A stretch of DNA of 64,000 nt from Zoroaster sp. YZ-2022 (GCA_029582265.1 CM055817.1:55413711-55477710), one strand, 5' to 3'; shown: positions 42,960 through 56,507, counted from the stretch's first letter. Notes: a model not told the origin generated them from the letters alone. Made by a program: numbers and translations.

Positions 42960-45900
42960 TACTCCTTTCGTTAATTTCTTTAAGAAAGAAACAAAATGAT
43001 GAGTACACTTATAAGTGCTTGAAAATTGCCTTGAGGGGGAATTGCCTAAATAAAAGTAAATGGGCATGAGGTAGGAACAGAAAGTCAAGAAAATAATATG
43101 TGAGGTTGCATAACAATTGGTGTTTAGTGTACATGTACTTGTTTTTTTGAAATCAATGTTGTTTTACTTTTGACATTTTTTAATGCATGTACATGTACAG
43201 TATATCTAACTGCTGCACACATACGAATTTCTCCCCATTTCTTCATAGTCCGAGTTAGACCTTTCTAACTTGGAAAGAAAACATCCATTCTGAAACGACA
43301 GCCATCCCCAATGGACACACTTTTTATACCCCCTGTGGTGGGTCAATCCAACGCAGTAATAACCTATAACCTCTATAGGTATATGCCATTGCTGATGGTA
43401 ACCTGTAATTGAATGATTTATTTCATCTATTAATGGTAGTGACCACTGATTGCTGCAATGACCACCAGCTTTATGCATAGGAATATGAAAATCAGAAAAC
43501 AAGAAATTAAGTTTCTGTATGTAATAATCTGTATGAAAATTGTGTTATAATGAATGCAAATTTATTATAAATACTGTACAAACCAAAACCTAATCGTAAA
43601 TTATTGACAAACCATGGAATATATAGGGGAAATACTGATAGGGATCACAAGCGCATGTGGCAGGTAGATGCGTTCGCACGACCACCCTCGCCGGTACTAA
43701 GGAGATCATAAACCTTGGCCTTGAATAACAATGTGTAGCTTTCAGATTAAAAATATTGGTACAACTATAGACCAGTTCGGTGGGAGCTTGATGGTGCAAT
43801 ATTGATTGTATTTATATCTGAAAAGGTCCCCAAAATGTTAGCTTGTAAGACCTAAAGATGTATCGCCCATGTTTTTATAAAGCATTTCTCAGAATATTTA
43901 TCAAAATCATGATTTAGCAGATAATTAAGCGCCTCAATTAATGAGCGAGGCTTGGTTTATGTAAAACTTAGATTTGAAGAATGTCATTCTCAAATGTATG
44001 TTTTCCATTCTACAAGGGATAATACCTTAATAATGCTCTGATGTAACATATGGGAAATCACGTGAAATACTAACAAAACACACGTGCGATACAATCTTTA
44101 CAGGGACATGAGGCCCTACATCGTCACGACCAGAGCAGACTTGTTAAATGAAGTAAGCTGAAGTTTAAGCTCGTAACCGGCAAGTGTCTAAAAGCAGCGG
44201 CGCTACAGGGGGTGGGCAGGGGAAAAATTCCACAGTTACTTTCTTTGCCCCCCCAATTTTTCCCCAATGGCCGAAATTGAATTTAACCCAAAACCATTGA
44301 ACCCACATTCATGCAATTATATTCGCGCTGTAAATAATAAACTCAATGTCATCCATATCATTAACTTTAGCACCAAAAAGCCCCCCAAAAAAAAAACCCA
44401 AAAACAAAAACAAAACTTTCCATCGTCGGCAATGTGTATTTATGAATCTTAAAAATCTTGGGAACTTTAATGATTAATGTTTCCTCCCCACCAAATTTAA
44501 GCCTGCTTCCCCTCAGTTTAACAGGTCTGGTGCCGCCGCTGTCTAAAAGCCTACAGTTATAGACTTCAATTGTCGTGAGTTCTCTTTGAACATTTTCAGC
44601 CGGCCTGGAGATCATAAACCTTGGCCTAGAATAACAATGTAGCACACGAGATCTAATTATCAATTGCCTATAGGTTTGCACAATTCTGTCCATCGATATT
44701 GCTTTGTTGATAATAGTATGGTTGTTCTTATTCAAGTTCTCCAGCAATTGATCTGTGATCATTTCTATTTCTCATTCCATTAAGCAACCACTAGGAATAA
44801 CCACCAGTTTTATTGTCCTCTTAGGTATTTAACTTTCTAGAGCATAGGGTCAATAACAACTTAGCCTAAAATACTTGTATTTTATATTATTTACATATTA
44901 GTTTTATCCATTGCTGTTTACATAATTTCTTATGTAACACCATGGAGGAAAATCTGTTTTCTTCCTCCATGGTAACACAGAGCACTGTAGTTGTTTATTA
45001 CACCATTACTCAGGAATGTGTGTGGTCTCTCTAGCCCAGGCAGAGATTCCCTGGAGCTACATGCTGAGTATAGTGTCTGTGGTTGGGAAGTTGACATATG
45101 GATAATCCCCATGCTGCATAGCATTGTTTATGGATATGGTGCATATGGTGTACGGTGATGGTTGAGTTGATTTAAGTAATTGATATGCCATCACTGCTAC
45201 ATCACCCTTTTTACAGGTTGGGCAATTGTTTGTTGTAGTGTGCTAGAAGGGTTTATATAGTTGGGTTTTCTTTATGTTTTAATGATTATGTATTCACCTG
45301 TGTTTTACTGCACAAATGCTGGCTATTTATGTGTGCTTCTTTATCTAAGGACCTTGACTAGTTAGCTTGTATTGCCACTATTTTTATTCTACTGATATTC
45401 TGAAAGTGTATAATTAGACTTTAATCTTATATTCTTTGTTTACTCTTTTATCGCGTTGCTCATTTATTTATTAAAACTTTCTTAACTTTAATATAGAAAT
45501 ATTCGATACATTTGACCAAGGTTTTTGTTGTTTGCCTATAGTTCAAGTTAGAGCAATCACTTGCCTTGCACATTTTGGAACAACATTAACTACTTGTTAA
45601 TGGTTAATTGCGTCGTTATTTCTATTTGATTTTCCTTTACTTGATTTATTTCTGAGATCATTACAACTTCTTATCATAAATTTCTTTGCTCGATTGGTAC
45701 ATTCAAAGGCATTGTATTTATATGGATTTGCATTTTTGTATCTTTTCAGGGTTTATGTTACACCATTAAAAAAACACGACACTGTACACCATCCTTGTCA
45801 TGGGCATTATTTTCTAAGTGTCACATATATATAATATTCACAAAGGACAAAGTACAACAGCCACACACATGTTTTGTACAGTCTTTTATTTCTTTACTAC

Positions 45901-47860
45901 AAACGAGGACTTATAAAAACTATGATTCCAGTCTTCACACGACACATACATAGAAAAGCAATAAATATTATCAAGTAAAACTCAATATTCGATTAAGGCC
46001 AATTTAAGAATTTGTTTCAATCATTGCATGACGCAAAACACAAACTACTAAAAGTGAAAATTAAATAGTTTGTAGGTCACGTGGTTTTAATTACATATTC
46101 TCACTTTCTATCCGCTTTAACCACTTAAGATATACAGTTTAAAATGTCAATCAATGGACATTATTTGAGCTCTGAAATTTCCATCAACACAATATGATAA
46201 TGATATTATATCATGTAATTAGTATAAGGCTATACGAGAATGACATATCAATATGAATATTCATGATTAAAGTTAAAACCCCGGCATATCAGTGAAAATA
46301 AATGGTTTGCTTGACAATCTGACACATCAAAAATACAATAACATAATGACGTCAAATCACGTGTACGGTTATGACGTCTTAATTATATAAATCAACGGTT
46401 CATCGTGGTTCTACAATTTCAGAACAGTTAAAAAATAATGAAATAATCATATTATTGTGTAATATATTATGTATATAAACTCGAAGGTATAAACTGGATG
46501 GGTGTAAATCCCAGGGGATGGGGTATAACAATATTTTGTTGGGGGATGGTCCATAGGATCACCCTCACTAACCTTTTGGGTCAAGTAAAAAACAAATATT
46601 GGACAAACTCCTCGGGAAAATTTGGATTCTCTCAGGCTTATTTGAACATAATTTAGGACTTCCATTAATTGTTATCAAATTATTCAACATTTGAAATTAA
46701 AAATAAATAAATAAATAAAACATTTTCAGGTGTTGGGGAGGGTTTAAGACTGGATCACGTTCAAGGGGGGGGGGGGGTCACTGGAATTGAATCATCCATC
46801 ACACACCTTTAACAAATTTACACCACTGAGAAGTCAGATAACTTGTCGTCTGTATGAACCTGTACCTGGTGTCCACATTATCAATGTTCCAATACACACA
46901 CAAACTTCTGAAAATTGCCGGTAAAACACAGGCGATCCATCTTTAACATTTGTAAATTGATAAATAATATATTCAATATAAAAACGATATGATCTTCAAT
47001 ATAGATTATATGCTGTAGTAGTTTATGTATAAATTAATGTACAACTTTCCTAAAATATATTATATATTAAAATAAAAATATATAAATATGAAACACAAGT
47101 ACAACCAAAAGCCATGTTTTGATTCACAATTTTCATAAATTCATTGATTAAGGTCCATCATTGCTCACAATTCACACTTCTTTGGCTTTTATTTACTCAT
47201 TATAGTTTTCAAATATTCATATTATAGAGTTTCCAATGGTAACCAAGGTTGTTTTATGGTTTGATACTGAAATCATTTTGATAACACAATGTTTGAAGTG
47301 AAACCAGCTCAGCCCTGATCAGGAACTGTGTACGATCGATCGTTAACACTGAGGGCGAATAATTATTCACAATAGTGATTGCGAATGTACATATTGCGAA
47401 TTCTAAAGAATTTCTAATATTCAATAAAATCTTGTTTTTTACGAGACTGACATAAAATGGGCTTCCATGTGCATGGGTGCATCCCAATAAATAGAGCTGT
47501 TTATCATAATTTGTATGTCTTGTCTTCACATTTAAAAAAAAAAAAAAAAAAAAAAACTGGACTGTAAATTGAAGTGCGCCCTCAAGAGTTAGTCCTTATT
47601 ACACAATATGGCTTCCATATCATCGTGAACCGTTACGGTGTACAGTACAGCAATAAATAAGTGTTTCAAATAATGGAATCGAGTCCATTCTTTATTAATA
47701 TTAGTTTATCCTTCATAACAACATAACAATATGATATGCAGCAGTGTGGAAAGGTAAATAAGTCAGCTGCATTGTTTTGTATATTGGAGGCGGAAAATGT
47801 ATTGTTACCTACGTACTTAAACTAAGTTAAAGCCATGCCATGATGTGTCTCATTCAATCG
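42960..47860. other. Stretch without recognised gene
   Basis: It holds two copies of GGAGATCATAAACCTTGGCC (about 43700 and 44608), a short hairpin ACCATGGAGGAA/TTCCTCCATGGT (about 44940-44974), a G run (46765-46778) and a poly-A tract (47531-47554). A relic of MITE M3 (CGTCACGACCAGAGCAGACT) lies near 44123. Confidence 0.4.
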
Positions 47861-47869
47861 AACACGTTA

Positions 47870-50278
47870 TCAATATTCGACATGAAATGGGTTTGTCATT
47901 TTACTCAAGGACTGAGTAATAATGATCTTATCATTACTATCCAAGTTGCAACCAACCAGGATCAGCACATGCAGGTGCTTCATGAGACACAAATAACGAG
48001 ACCACACATTGGCAGACCCTCCTAAGGACTTGTCCCATAGGGACAAGTGGGTCAGGTTGGGCATTTCACTCAATGCATTAGCAATATGTTCAATATCATT
48101 GCATACCAATGAGCAACCACTCAGGTCCAGATCCTTAATGTGTATCATGAGACACAAATAACGAGACCACACATTGGCAGACCCTCCTAAGGATGAGTTG
48201 TCCCATAGGTCCAAGTGGGTCAGGTTGGGCATTTCACTCAATGCATTAGCAATATGTTCAATATCATTGCATACCAATGAGCAACCACCCAGGTTCAGCA
48301 TCTCGTTGTGTATCATGAGACACAAATAACGAGACCATATTTCAGCCTTGCCACCCAGTGCTTCGTTACCGTAGAAACTTACCTGACACTCACTCTTGCT
48401 TTTACTGACATTCTTCATGATGTGTTCCATATCTTCAGGTTGTATGTTACAATCACGTATAGATAGAACTCTTAGGGTTGTGAAGTGTTGAATATGAGGA
48501 GCCCACTGTGAAGCTGTGCCTCCTAACATTGTATTATCATTAAGACTTAATTTATTCAAGCATGTGTTGTCTTTCAAGGACAACAGAATTGTCTTCAAAT
48601 CACAGACAGACAGTGAACAGTAACGCAGGATAAGCGTTTGGACATTTGTCATGTTACTCAGCACTAGAGCAAATAAATCCACAGACAGTGAACAGTAACG
48701 CAATTTAATATGTTCAATTATTCCAAGATAATTACTTCCAAACTCTGACTTGCGAACATTTGACAGAAAGAACATGAGCGAGTGGAAATCACTATTGGAA
48801 TTGATGTCTATGGTATTTGTAACCAGTGACTTGATATATGTCTCTGAAGGTATCTCTTGTAACTGACCCTCAAAATAACAATTTAATGCCAACTTGTTTA
48901 ATTTAGGGTTTAGGAGTGGAATTAAGATTCTTTTCATGCACACTTCATTGTCACCACAACAAAAGCGAAGGAGATATTCAAAATCACTGATGTTGTGTGT
49001 TCCATCACATACGCGATCCAAAATATTCTGAAATTTGACCCGACTGATTGGAAGTAGGCTCAGCTAGAAGTTTAGAAGACACAATTCCTGCATAGTTTTA
49101 TGCAGGAATTGTATGTCGTTATGTGATTTGTAATTCTTTAAAACCCTCTGACTGTTTAGGATGCCTACCTTTAATGCAAGGGCAAGTGTATTCTTCTCAA
49201 ATGCAGACTCACAAATGCAAGTTTTAGTTCTGGGTCAAGGAGTCCATTCAGTGCTACTTCTCCAATTTTGATCAAAACTTCTGATATTTCTTCATCAGAC
49301 TCATGGCCTTTCCTTTTGAATATGTAATCCACTGCCTTACTGTATAAGCGTGACATGGTTAATGGAAGCTCTTTATCTTCTCTCCAAATTAAACAGATAA
49401 GTTGAAGAATCATTGGATTACTTGCTAAGTCAGAAAGAACATCTGAACTTTTAATTGTCTTAATAAGTGCCTCACTGTTTCCAGGGGAAAACTTTCTGAT
49501 ATATTCTTTCACATCATCTTTTGTAAAACCAAGAACCTTTAGGTGTATGCAAGGATTTTGAACCAATGATTTGTCCATTAATCGCTCAAGATGGGAGGGA
49601 CGGGTTGTTACACCTATGCAACATTCACGGTAGTAGGTTTTTCTATTCAGGGCTCTTAGGATTGACCCAAATGAGGTTTCGGTGAGAATTGTCGTTGTCA
49701 ACTCATCAAAACCATCCAAAAGAATCAAAACGTCATTAGGGTTTTGGATGATAAGTGATTTCAATGCAACTTCAGAAATGTCTACGTTTTCTTCGAGCAG
49801 TTGTTGGAAAATTGCATCAATAAGGTTTGAGCTTTGGTCTAATGCACACATTTTCAAAACGAACACAAGTTTGTACTTGTTGAGTACATCACTGGAACCA
49901 ACAGCCCAGTCGTAGGCAATCTTATCAAAGATCGTTGACTTCCCTACACCCCCTTTGCCAAAGAAAATAAGTCGCTTAACAAATGAGTTTGCCCTCTCTT
50001 GACTGAATGTGGAAGATCTTTCCATACTCAATGGAAGTTCAACATCTCGTTGTGTCATCGTAAATACACCTTCCTTTTTCCAACTGCAATTTTGTATAAA
50101 TCAATGTGCATCTGATCATCATCCACCCAAGGATTTATATTCACATAGCTACCTATCGTTGTGTAGCGTGCTTTCAATGCTGCATTACATTTGGAAAACT
50201 TGTGACGGATCTCTCTCTCAACTCTGGACTCATTTGCCGGGGAATGACTTGGTTGATCATCTGTGACGGGCCTCGTTT
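47870..50278 (-). CDS. NOD-like receptor: NACHT and LRR exon
   Basis: One large exon encodes, in order: a linker ending WVDDDQMH; a NACHT ATPase domain with Walker A GKGGVGKST (about 49943-49970), Walker B ILLDGFDEL and the sensor-like TTRPSHLE; the post-NACHT motif FLHKTMQELC (about 49085-49110); and at least eight ribonuclease-inhibitor-type leucine-rich repeats ending at 47870. Such proteins oligomerise on sensing microbial or danger signals. Four frame breaks (near 50060-50080, 49205, 49075 and around 49021) all lie in or near A/T homopolymers, so sequence errors are likely. The acceptor TTTTACAG at 50279 joins the Death exon in phase. LRR units at 48000-48330 are nearly identical, showing recent duplication. 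Confidence 0.85.
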
Positions 50279-52200
50279 CTGTAAAACAAAATAATTAAAC
50301 ATCAATAAAATAGAAAAAGGAACATAAACAATATAGCAACATTTGGTAATGATATACACTATGTGTGACGGTTGAGTAAATGATTTGTTTTACGTTTGCC
50401 AACAAAAAGGTCTGACAATTGGAAATCACTTTCATTTCAGCATTATTACAGCATTATCATTTTTAATGATTCAACGATTAAATTATTTTAAGGGAAAGTA
50501 TTGAAGGGAAAGTATACCATTAGTAGACTCATTCTGCTATGTATCACTTCATATCAATTAAGATATAATATACAAAACAATTGTCATGTAAAAGTTTCAG
50601 CTCATTGCTGTGTGTTATTAATGAGAAAACCGTGAAAATGCAGTCAGAAATTACAATCTGCAAACACAAATACTGTAAAAGAAAAGTTGACACCTTTTGT
50701 GGTGTTCAAAAGTATTATCCTCCTGTTTTTGTGCCTAAATTGTAAACGTGTCTTTGTGTCTAAATTCATACACGCACAAACATGTTTTGGTAAACACCAC
50801 GACAAGTTTTAGTCGTTGAAGAATAAACGCAAAAACATGTCCATTAAAATTACACTTGTGTTTACAGCAAATTTTCTTTTAATTCTTGCATTGAATTTTG
50901 ATACAGTTTGTCAACAAAATTCAGATGTTTATAATTTGAGAATAAAATTTGACTGTTGTTAAAAACAAGAGTACCTCAGGCAGAAAGATTTCAAGAAATG
51001 TTTGATACCGTCATTTTTACATCGAGTATAAATAATGGAAACTGATTGTCTTTTGAGAATACCATTATCAATGGTATTCAATGATTTTTAAATAGTTTAC
51101 ATTGAGATTTGGGAAACGGTGTATTTTACACCAATTAAATGAACAGGGTTCATATATGGAATGGAACACATAAAGAGATTGTACACCATTGGTAAAATGA
51201 CTGTAAATGCATCATATAGTTTCAACACATTTCATTAAGTCATGAACGAGAAAATAGTGCAAATGTATTTGGATTTATCTGCATTCATTCTAATGTGGAA
51301 AAAGTATGTGACGTGATCACTTTCAAATTTTGTAACACATTTCAAGTGATTTTAAACATTAAAGCACGTCAGATGGAAACATTTCTCATGGTGTTTGGTA
51401 CCATCGCCAACTTCACATCAAGTAAGATTTTGGTTTTTAAATTCAGTAATTATTTTTAATCGAGTTATTACCAATGGTGTAAACTCCTTATTGAACAAAT
51501 TGTCGTTGCCAATTACCTTCGATGTTTGTGAATGACAGCTGACAGTTGTGCCTTTTCCTTCACCAATAATTACTGAACTGCCAGGACCGTAGATATTAAC
51601 TTAAAAGAACAGGGAAAAATGCGTGGGGCTATACTTAAATGAATATCAATACAGTTATATAGGATTACAAATCGGAACCTGACTATACGTCATAATAGTA
51701 AAGACACTGGAACTATTCCATTAGGATGATTTGTATATGAAATACTCTTCATTGTACTATCATACAATCTTTTAGAGTGAAGACACAATGGCCAAACTAG
51801 TGGATGACACGTCAAGTGTGTTCCACCAAACAAATGACATGGATCTGTGTGTGTGTTATATAATACAAAATATTTTGGAAACGTTTGGTACTATTTTCAA
51901 AACGTTTTAAAAAAATCCCAAATCCATAGGTGAGAATCAAACATTTATGCCACGGATCACTCATGCAGAGGGATGGACTAGGGCAGATTCTGGGGGGGGG
52001 GGGGGATGGCCTCCCAAAAGACTTCTCAAAGCCACCTGCCCCATCCCCGTAAATCCACCCCTCCAGCATAAAGGTGCACTGAAACTTCTGTTCTAGATTA
52101 TTGGAAGAGGTCGCACAACGCTTCCCTGGTTTTGGGCTTGAAATGTATTAATAATTACCAAAAATCTATTATTAGGATACAGTTGTTATTACCATAGCCG
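50279..52200. other. Receptor intron without recognised gene
   Basis: No coding signal. Positions 51761-51845 duplicate 54519-54606 (shared AATCTTTTAGAGTGAAGACR and GCCAAACTAGTRGATGACAC), a segmental duplication within the locus. A 14-bp G run occurs near 51992. Confidence 0.5.
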
Positions 52201-52299
52201 TACTCTGCAAAACCTGTAGTGTTAAAATAACACTAATCATGTCAACTTTATTCTTTCATGGTGTTTATATTAGGCAAATATGAACACCAATGTATAGAC

Positions 52300-52710
52300 A
52301 TAATCCTACTGCAAAATTGGGGTGTTAAAATAACACTAATAGAACCAACAGCCCAGTCACAGGCAATCTTCCCTACACCACCTTTGCCACAGGAAATAAG
52401 GCACTTAACGAAACCGCCCTCAAATATCTTTTCATACTCAAAAGAATTCAACTTCTGTAGTTCTTTGTGTGTTCTATATTTATATGGACGCTTTTTCAAT
52501 TGCAATTTGGCATACATGTGTTTGATGTGCCTTTCATCATCATCATCATCCACCCAAAGATTTATGTTCAAAGCATACAGCTACCTGTCGTGTGGTAGTG
52601 TATTAACAATGCTGGGTTACCTTTGTCAGCAGCAACCTGTGAAGGATCTCTTAACACTGGACCGATTTCCTGAGAATGGCTTGGCTGAACACCTGTGAGA
52701 GACGTTACTT
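52300..52710 (-). pseudogene. Broken duplicate of the NACHT exon start
   Basis: It aligns with the functional exon from its acceptor (TTTTTACAG) through linker, LWVDDDDERHIK, a charged helix and a P-loop, but reads GKGGVGK directly into IACDWAVGS. This drops the Walker A Ser/Thr and the next residues. It also has an in-frame TAA two codons after its acceptor in the phase used by the Death exon, so it must be skipped. It ends at a repeat containing GTGTTAAAATAACACTAAT that recurs near 52220 and 55980. Confidence 0.75.
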
Positions 52711-52752
52711 CTGTAAAAACAAAATAGATATACATCCACAAGTTAAATTTGA

Positions 52753-52865
52753 TTTGAAGCTTTGCATGATGGATTGGATATTAGAAGATTAGGTTTATGG
52801 GTAACACCATGTAATAATCTCTTCTTGAAAGAATTGGTGTGGTTCTGAAAATAACCGGTAGTGAG
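52753..52865. mobile_element. Foldback (FB) fragment
   Basis: It contains GAAGCTTTGCATGATGGA and GGGTAACACCATGTAAT, diverged from 9035-9309. Confidence 0.4.
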
Positions 52866-53555
52866 GATAGTTAAAGATGTTTTGAATAGTATGACTCTTG
52901 AAACAGACAGAACATACTGTTAGACAAAGGAAAATAAACAATACTGCAAATTGCATATATATTATTTAAGTGTGTGAACGGCTTTGTAAAACTGAAACAG
53001 AAATTTGCCACCAAAAAGGACCTACAATTTGTAATCACTCTAGTGTCTGCCTGATTACACACATGGTTATTGTTTTTTGCTGCATGCATGACTATCATCA
53101 GGTACAGACTAAGTAAGTGGATTTGGTAAGAATTTTACTTAAATAATTAATCTCACATCAATTCACTGGGATCGGATCCAGTTATCATTGAATTATGTTC
53201 GAGAAGATTTCAAATGGCTTGGTTGCAAACCAAGTTGTCCAAAGCCATGTTCATTCCTAAAGAATTTGTTCCAAACTAACTTGATCCCTAATTTAAAGTT
53301 TGTTCAAATCAAAACTCAACACACACGTCATACTCACAATATGGTTGGGCTTGTCAGTATTTAAAACATTTAAAATGTTATTGCATCTTCAAACTGTATA
53401 TTTCAGATACATACATTGATCAAAAAAGTGGAGCTGGTTAGAACAGTCACTGGCAAAACCTTTGGTGTACTGGCATTACCGATTTAGCGGAAATAAATAT
53501 TGCCATACTAACAATTCAAAACATTTAAAAAAAATATATATATAACCATACTCAC

Positions 53556-53816
53556 TCAATGCCACATCATTTAGACCAATGGTTTTCAAAGCTGATATCA
53601 ACACAGCAACACGATCACCTCTCTCGGCATTTCTTCTGACCCATTCACTGAGCATTGTTCGTGTCTGTTCTACTTGATTAAGTGGGGCATCTGCTGCGAA
53701 TGTTTGAATGTCTGGTTCTTCGAAATCCAATTCGGCAGCTAGTAACTTCCAGTTGTTGCCAATGTCCTTTGATATCCTTGCGATAAGTTTTGCATTTAGA
53801 ACCTCTGGAATGGTAC
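53556..53816 (-). CDS. NOD-like receptor: Death-domain exon
   Basis: A 261-bp exon encodes a Death-fold: IPEVLNAKLIARISKDIG, then NNWKLLAAELDFEEPDIQTF, QTRTMLSEWVRRNAERG and VLISALKTIGLNDVAL. The W in NNWK and the LSEWV..A segment are hallmark positions of Death domains, which recruit signalling adaptors through homotypic contacts. The splice sites TGTTAG and GTGAGT are both phase 1, matching the linker exon upstream and the NACHT exon downstream. It is intact. Confidence 0.85.
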
Positions 53817-54244
53817 CTAACACAGAAAAATCAAATAGACATTCATGCCACAAGAGAGGATATAGCAATGTCCTTTTGGGGGTAAATACAGAATGAAATA
53901 AACGTGATTTTGCCAAATTTGAGGTCAAGCAATCAACAGAGTGGTATTTTCCATAAAGGATCCCTCTGGGTTTTTTTTGTCTGATGAGGTACCTTTACTT
54001 TTAAGAAAATTTAAATAACTTCCCTTTCACATTAAGAAAAGAGTAAACTTTCCTAACTTCTCATTAGAATGAATTCTTAAAATCTGAATGCATTTTCACT
54101 ATATTCACACGTCTAAGTAGCGATTGATGCAACTCCATGCTATAGTGCATGCATATAAAATCACAGCTGGCTACATCACCACACTATGATTATCAAACTT
54201 CACAAAATTAACAAAATAAAAGGCACTCAATATTTGTTTTTTAA

Positions 54245-54370
54245 AGGGACAGTATTGTCACAATCAGAGCAGACTCAACAGGGCATGGAATTGGTGTCCT
54301 AGTTATCATGTGGGGTATTATTTTAAGTCACTGAGTTAATCTAAAACTAGCACATCCGATTGCCCCTTTA
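54245..54370. mobile_element. MITE family M3, internally deleted copy
   Basis: It starts AAGGGACAGTATTGTCACAA and ends TGCCCCTTT; the middle of the element is missing. GAGTTAATCTAAAACTAGC shows the intact TTAA that received the P1 insertion in the copy at 6531. Confidence 0.6.
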
Positions 54371-54454
54371 AATGAGAACCAGAACTAAATTACGATTGAG
54401 TGTCCCTATGAATGTCTTGTATGTAAGCATTCAAGTGTGCTTATACGCATGTTT

Positions 54455-54488
54455 CGTGTGTAAGATAGTATTTACTATCTTACACACG
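54455..54488. repeat. 16-bp perfect hairpin
   Basis: CGTGTGTAAGATAGTA (54455-54470) and its complement (54473-54488) are separated by TT. Confidence 0.7.
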
Positions 54489-54656
54489 TTTTGCTATAGG
54501 AATGCTCTTCGTTGTACCATCTTACAATCTTTTAGAGTGAAGACGCAATGGCCAAACTAGTAGATGACACGTGATGTGTGTTCCAATCAAATGACATGGA
54601 TCTGTAAGTCCTAAAACCACAGCTAGCTACATCTCACACTGATTATCAAACATTAC

Positions 54657-54743
54657 CTGATGTTATCCGCTGTTTAGGTCGTACATCTTGTGCGACTGAT
54701 TGGCCAGGTGAATCATCATGGGGCTGTGATGTTTCTGGAATAT
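54657..54743 (-). CDS. NOD-like receptor: linker exon 2
   Basis: An 87-bp, phase 1/1 exon encoding DIPETSQPHDDSPGQS, then VAQDVRPKQRITS. It is a tandem duplicate of 55727-55810, 1070 bp apart including flanking intron (ATTACCTGATGTTATCCGCT). The Ser/Gln/Pro-rich sequence indicates a flexible linker before the Death domain. Confidence 0.65.
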
Positions 54744-55726
54744 CTATAAAGGAATGATTCACTGTTAGTAATTACCCAAAATCAGTGATTATAAACCATC
54801 AGCGGATTTCATCTTCACTATATATCAAAGAAATATTTCAAAGTATACTTTACCCAACAGGCGGATCTACAGTCTTGGACAGACTTATTGGGACATCTGA
54901 ACGAGAATCGACCACCCTCATTTCCCCATCAATGGGTGTAGAGTGTTTGGGGATTGATGGACTTACATTGCCCTTTTTAGAGTAGTGGGCTGCTTTATCA
55001 ATAAATGTGTGTATCCCCAACCCCAACATTTTTTGGTCACCCATATAAAAAAGGCCCCGAAAGAAGTGAACTCTAAACCATAAGGAATAGGTTACATTTC
55101 TTACTGCATCTCTGGAAACCATTAACGAAGTCATTATTTTAAGCACTCGGAATGTACTACAGAGCATCAAGAATCCAAAATAAATGCTGCAGATCACACA
55201 TGCAGAGTGACGGGTAAGGGGGGCGTAAAGTGGCCATGGCAGTAAAGAAAACTTTATAAAAATATTTTGCCTACAAGGGGGGTGAGGCTGGGTTCCCCAA
55301 CCCCCATGTTAACCAAATCCTGGATCTGCCAATGACTGCACACATGTGGACTTCTATTGTTATCGTGTAATTAAGTAAAACACATTTTTCAAACCATTGC
55401 CATTTGCACTGAAGATTCTTTTTGGAGCGAATTTTGTCTCAGTCTTTCCCTTGAATAATCTACTCCATTTGCGACATTACAATCACCTATATACTAAAAT
55501 GCTTCCTTTGAGAAAATTTAGATTTTTCTAATTTGTGAAAACATAACGTCTGAAGAACCTGCATTGTGTGGATATTTTTTGTTCTCAGGTCTACATAGGG
55601 TATGTTACGCTTACTTCTAAGTAGCGATTGATGCCCATGATGTCAGAAGTACTATACATTAATGATGATGTGCACCTCCATGCCATATTCACACTATGAT
55701 TATCAAGCAAACATATCAAACGTTAC

Positions 55727-55810
55727 CTGATGTTGTCCGCTGTTTCGGTCGGACATCACGATCCTGTGTGACTGACTGGCTAGGACTAGGCTGGGATGTT
55801 TCTTGACAAT
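55727..55810 (-). CDS. NOD-like receptor: linker exon 1
   Basis: An 84-bp, phase 1/1 exon encoding DCQETSQPSPSQSVTQDRD, then VRPKQRTTS. The splice sites TTAAG and GTAACG are usable. It is homologous to the exon at 54657-54743. Being symmetric, either copy could be included or skipped without changing frame. Confidence 0.65.
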
Positions 55811-55949
55811 CTTAAGAATAATGGAATTTTTTGAGTAATACATGTAACCAGACTTGAAAAGAAGAAAAGATGTCACTTTTTTTGATAGCCCATAAACAAC
55901 AAAAATGCTCCAAGAAATGATGAACCTTACGGAGCAGGATACAGTTGGT

Positions 55950-56150
55950 ATTGCCATAGCCGTACTCTGTAAAACCTGTAGTGTTAAAATAACACCAATG
56001 ATGTCAACTTTATTATTTTATGGTTTTGCCCAATATAAACACCAACAGGTGTAGTTTTAACACTATAGATGTAACAGTGTAGCCATAGTCCTACTCTGTA
56101 AAAATTGTGGTGTTATAATAACACCAATGGCGTCAACATTATTTTGATGG
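55950..56150. repeat. Repeat with GTGTTAAAATAACACC palindrome
   Basis: CCATAGCCGTACTCTGTAAA and GTGTTAAAATAACACCAATG are repeated, degenerate, twice here and twice at 52190-52345, where the repeat borders the truncated NACHT copy. Confidence 0.55.
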
Positions 56151-56199
56151 TGAGACCCCTTTATGCTTCAAAGTACTTAGAATCTGCACTATATTCATA

Positions 56200-56507
56200 C
56201 TTAGATACAAGTAATTTGACAAAGATAGCCACAGCGTGATCAAGTTCTATTACCATGAATACGTACCTGATGATTTGTCTTTGTAGTAATTTGACAAAGA
56301 TAGCCACAGCGTGATCAAGTTCTATTACCATGAATACGTACCTGATGATTTGTCTTTGTAGTAATTTGACAAAGATAGCCACAGCGTGTTCAAGTTCTAT
56401 TACCATGAATACGTACCTGATGATTTGTCTTTGTAGTAATTTGACAAAGATAGCCACAGCGTGATCAAGTTCTATTACCATGAATACGTACCTGATGATT
56501 TGCGTTT
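56200..56507. repeat. 75-bp tandem repeat, four copies, carrying splice donors
   Basis: The unit TAGTAATTTGACAAAGATAG continues to GTACCTGATGATTTGTCTTTG. On the minus strand each unit contains the last bases of the putative first exon plus its donor (AAATCATCAG|GTACGT). Only the 5'-most donor yields an open frame; reading past it meets TAA within six codons. The 107-codon open frame here is a repeat artefact in another register. Confidence 0.8.

Noticed and set aside
56161..56481. 107-codon minus-strand frame with repeated VIELDHAVAIFVKLL
   Set aside because: Created by the 75-bp tandem repeat; it is not in the frame of the receptor's first exon.
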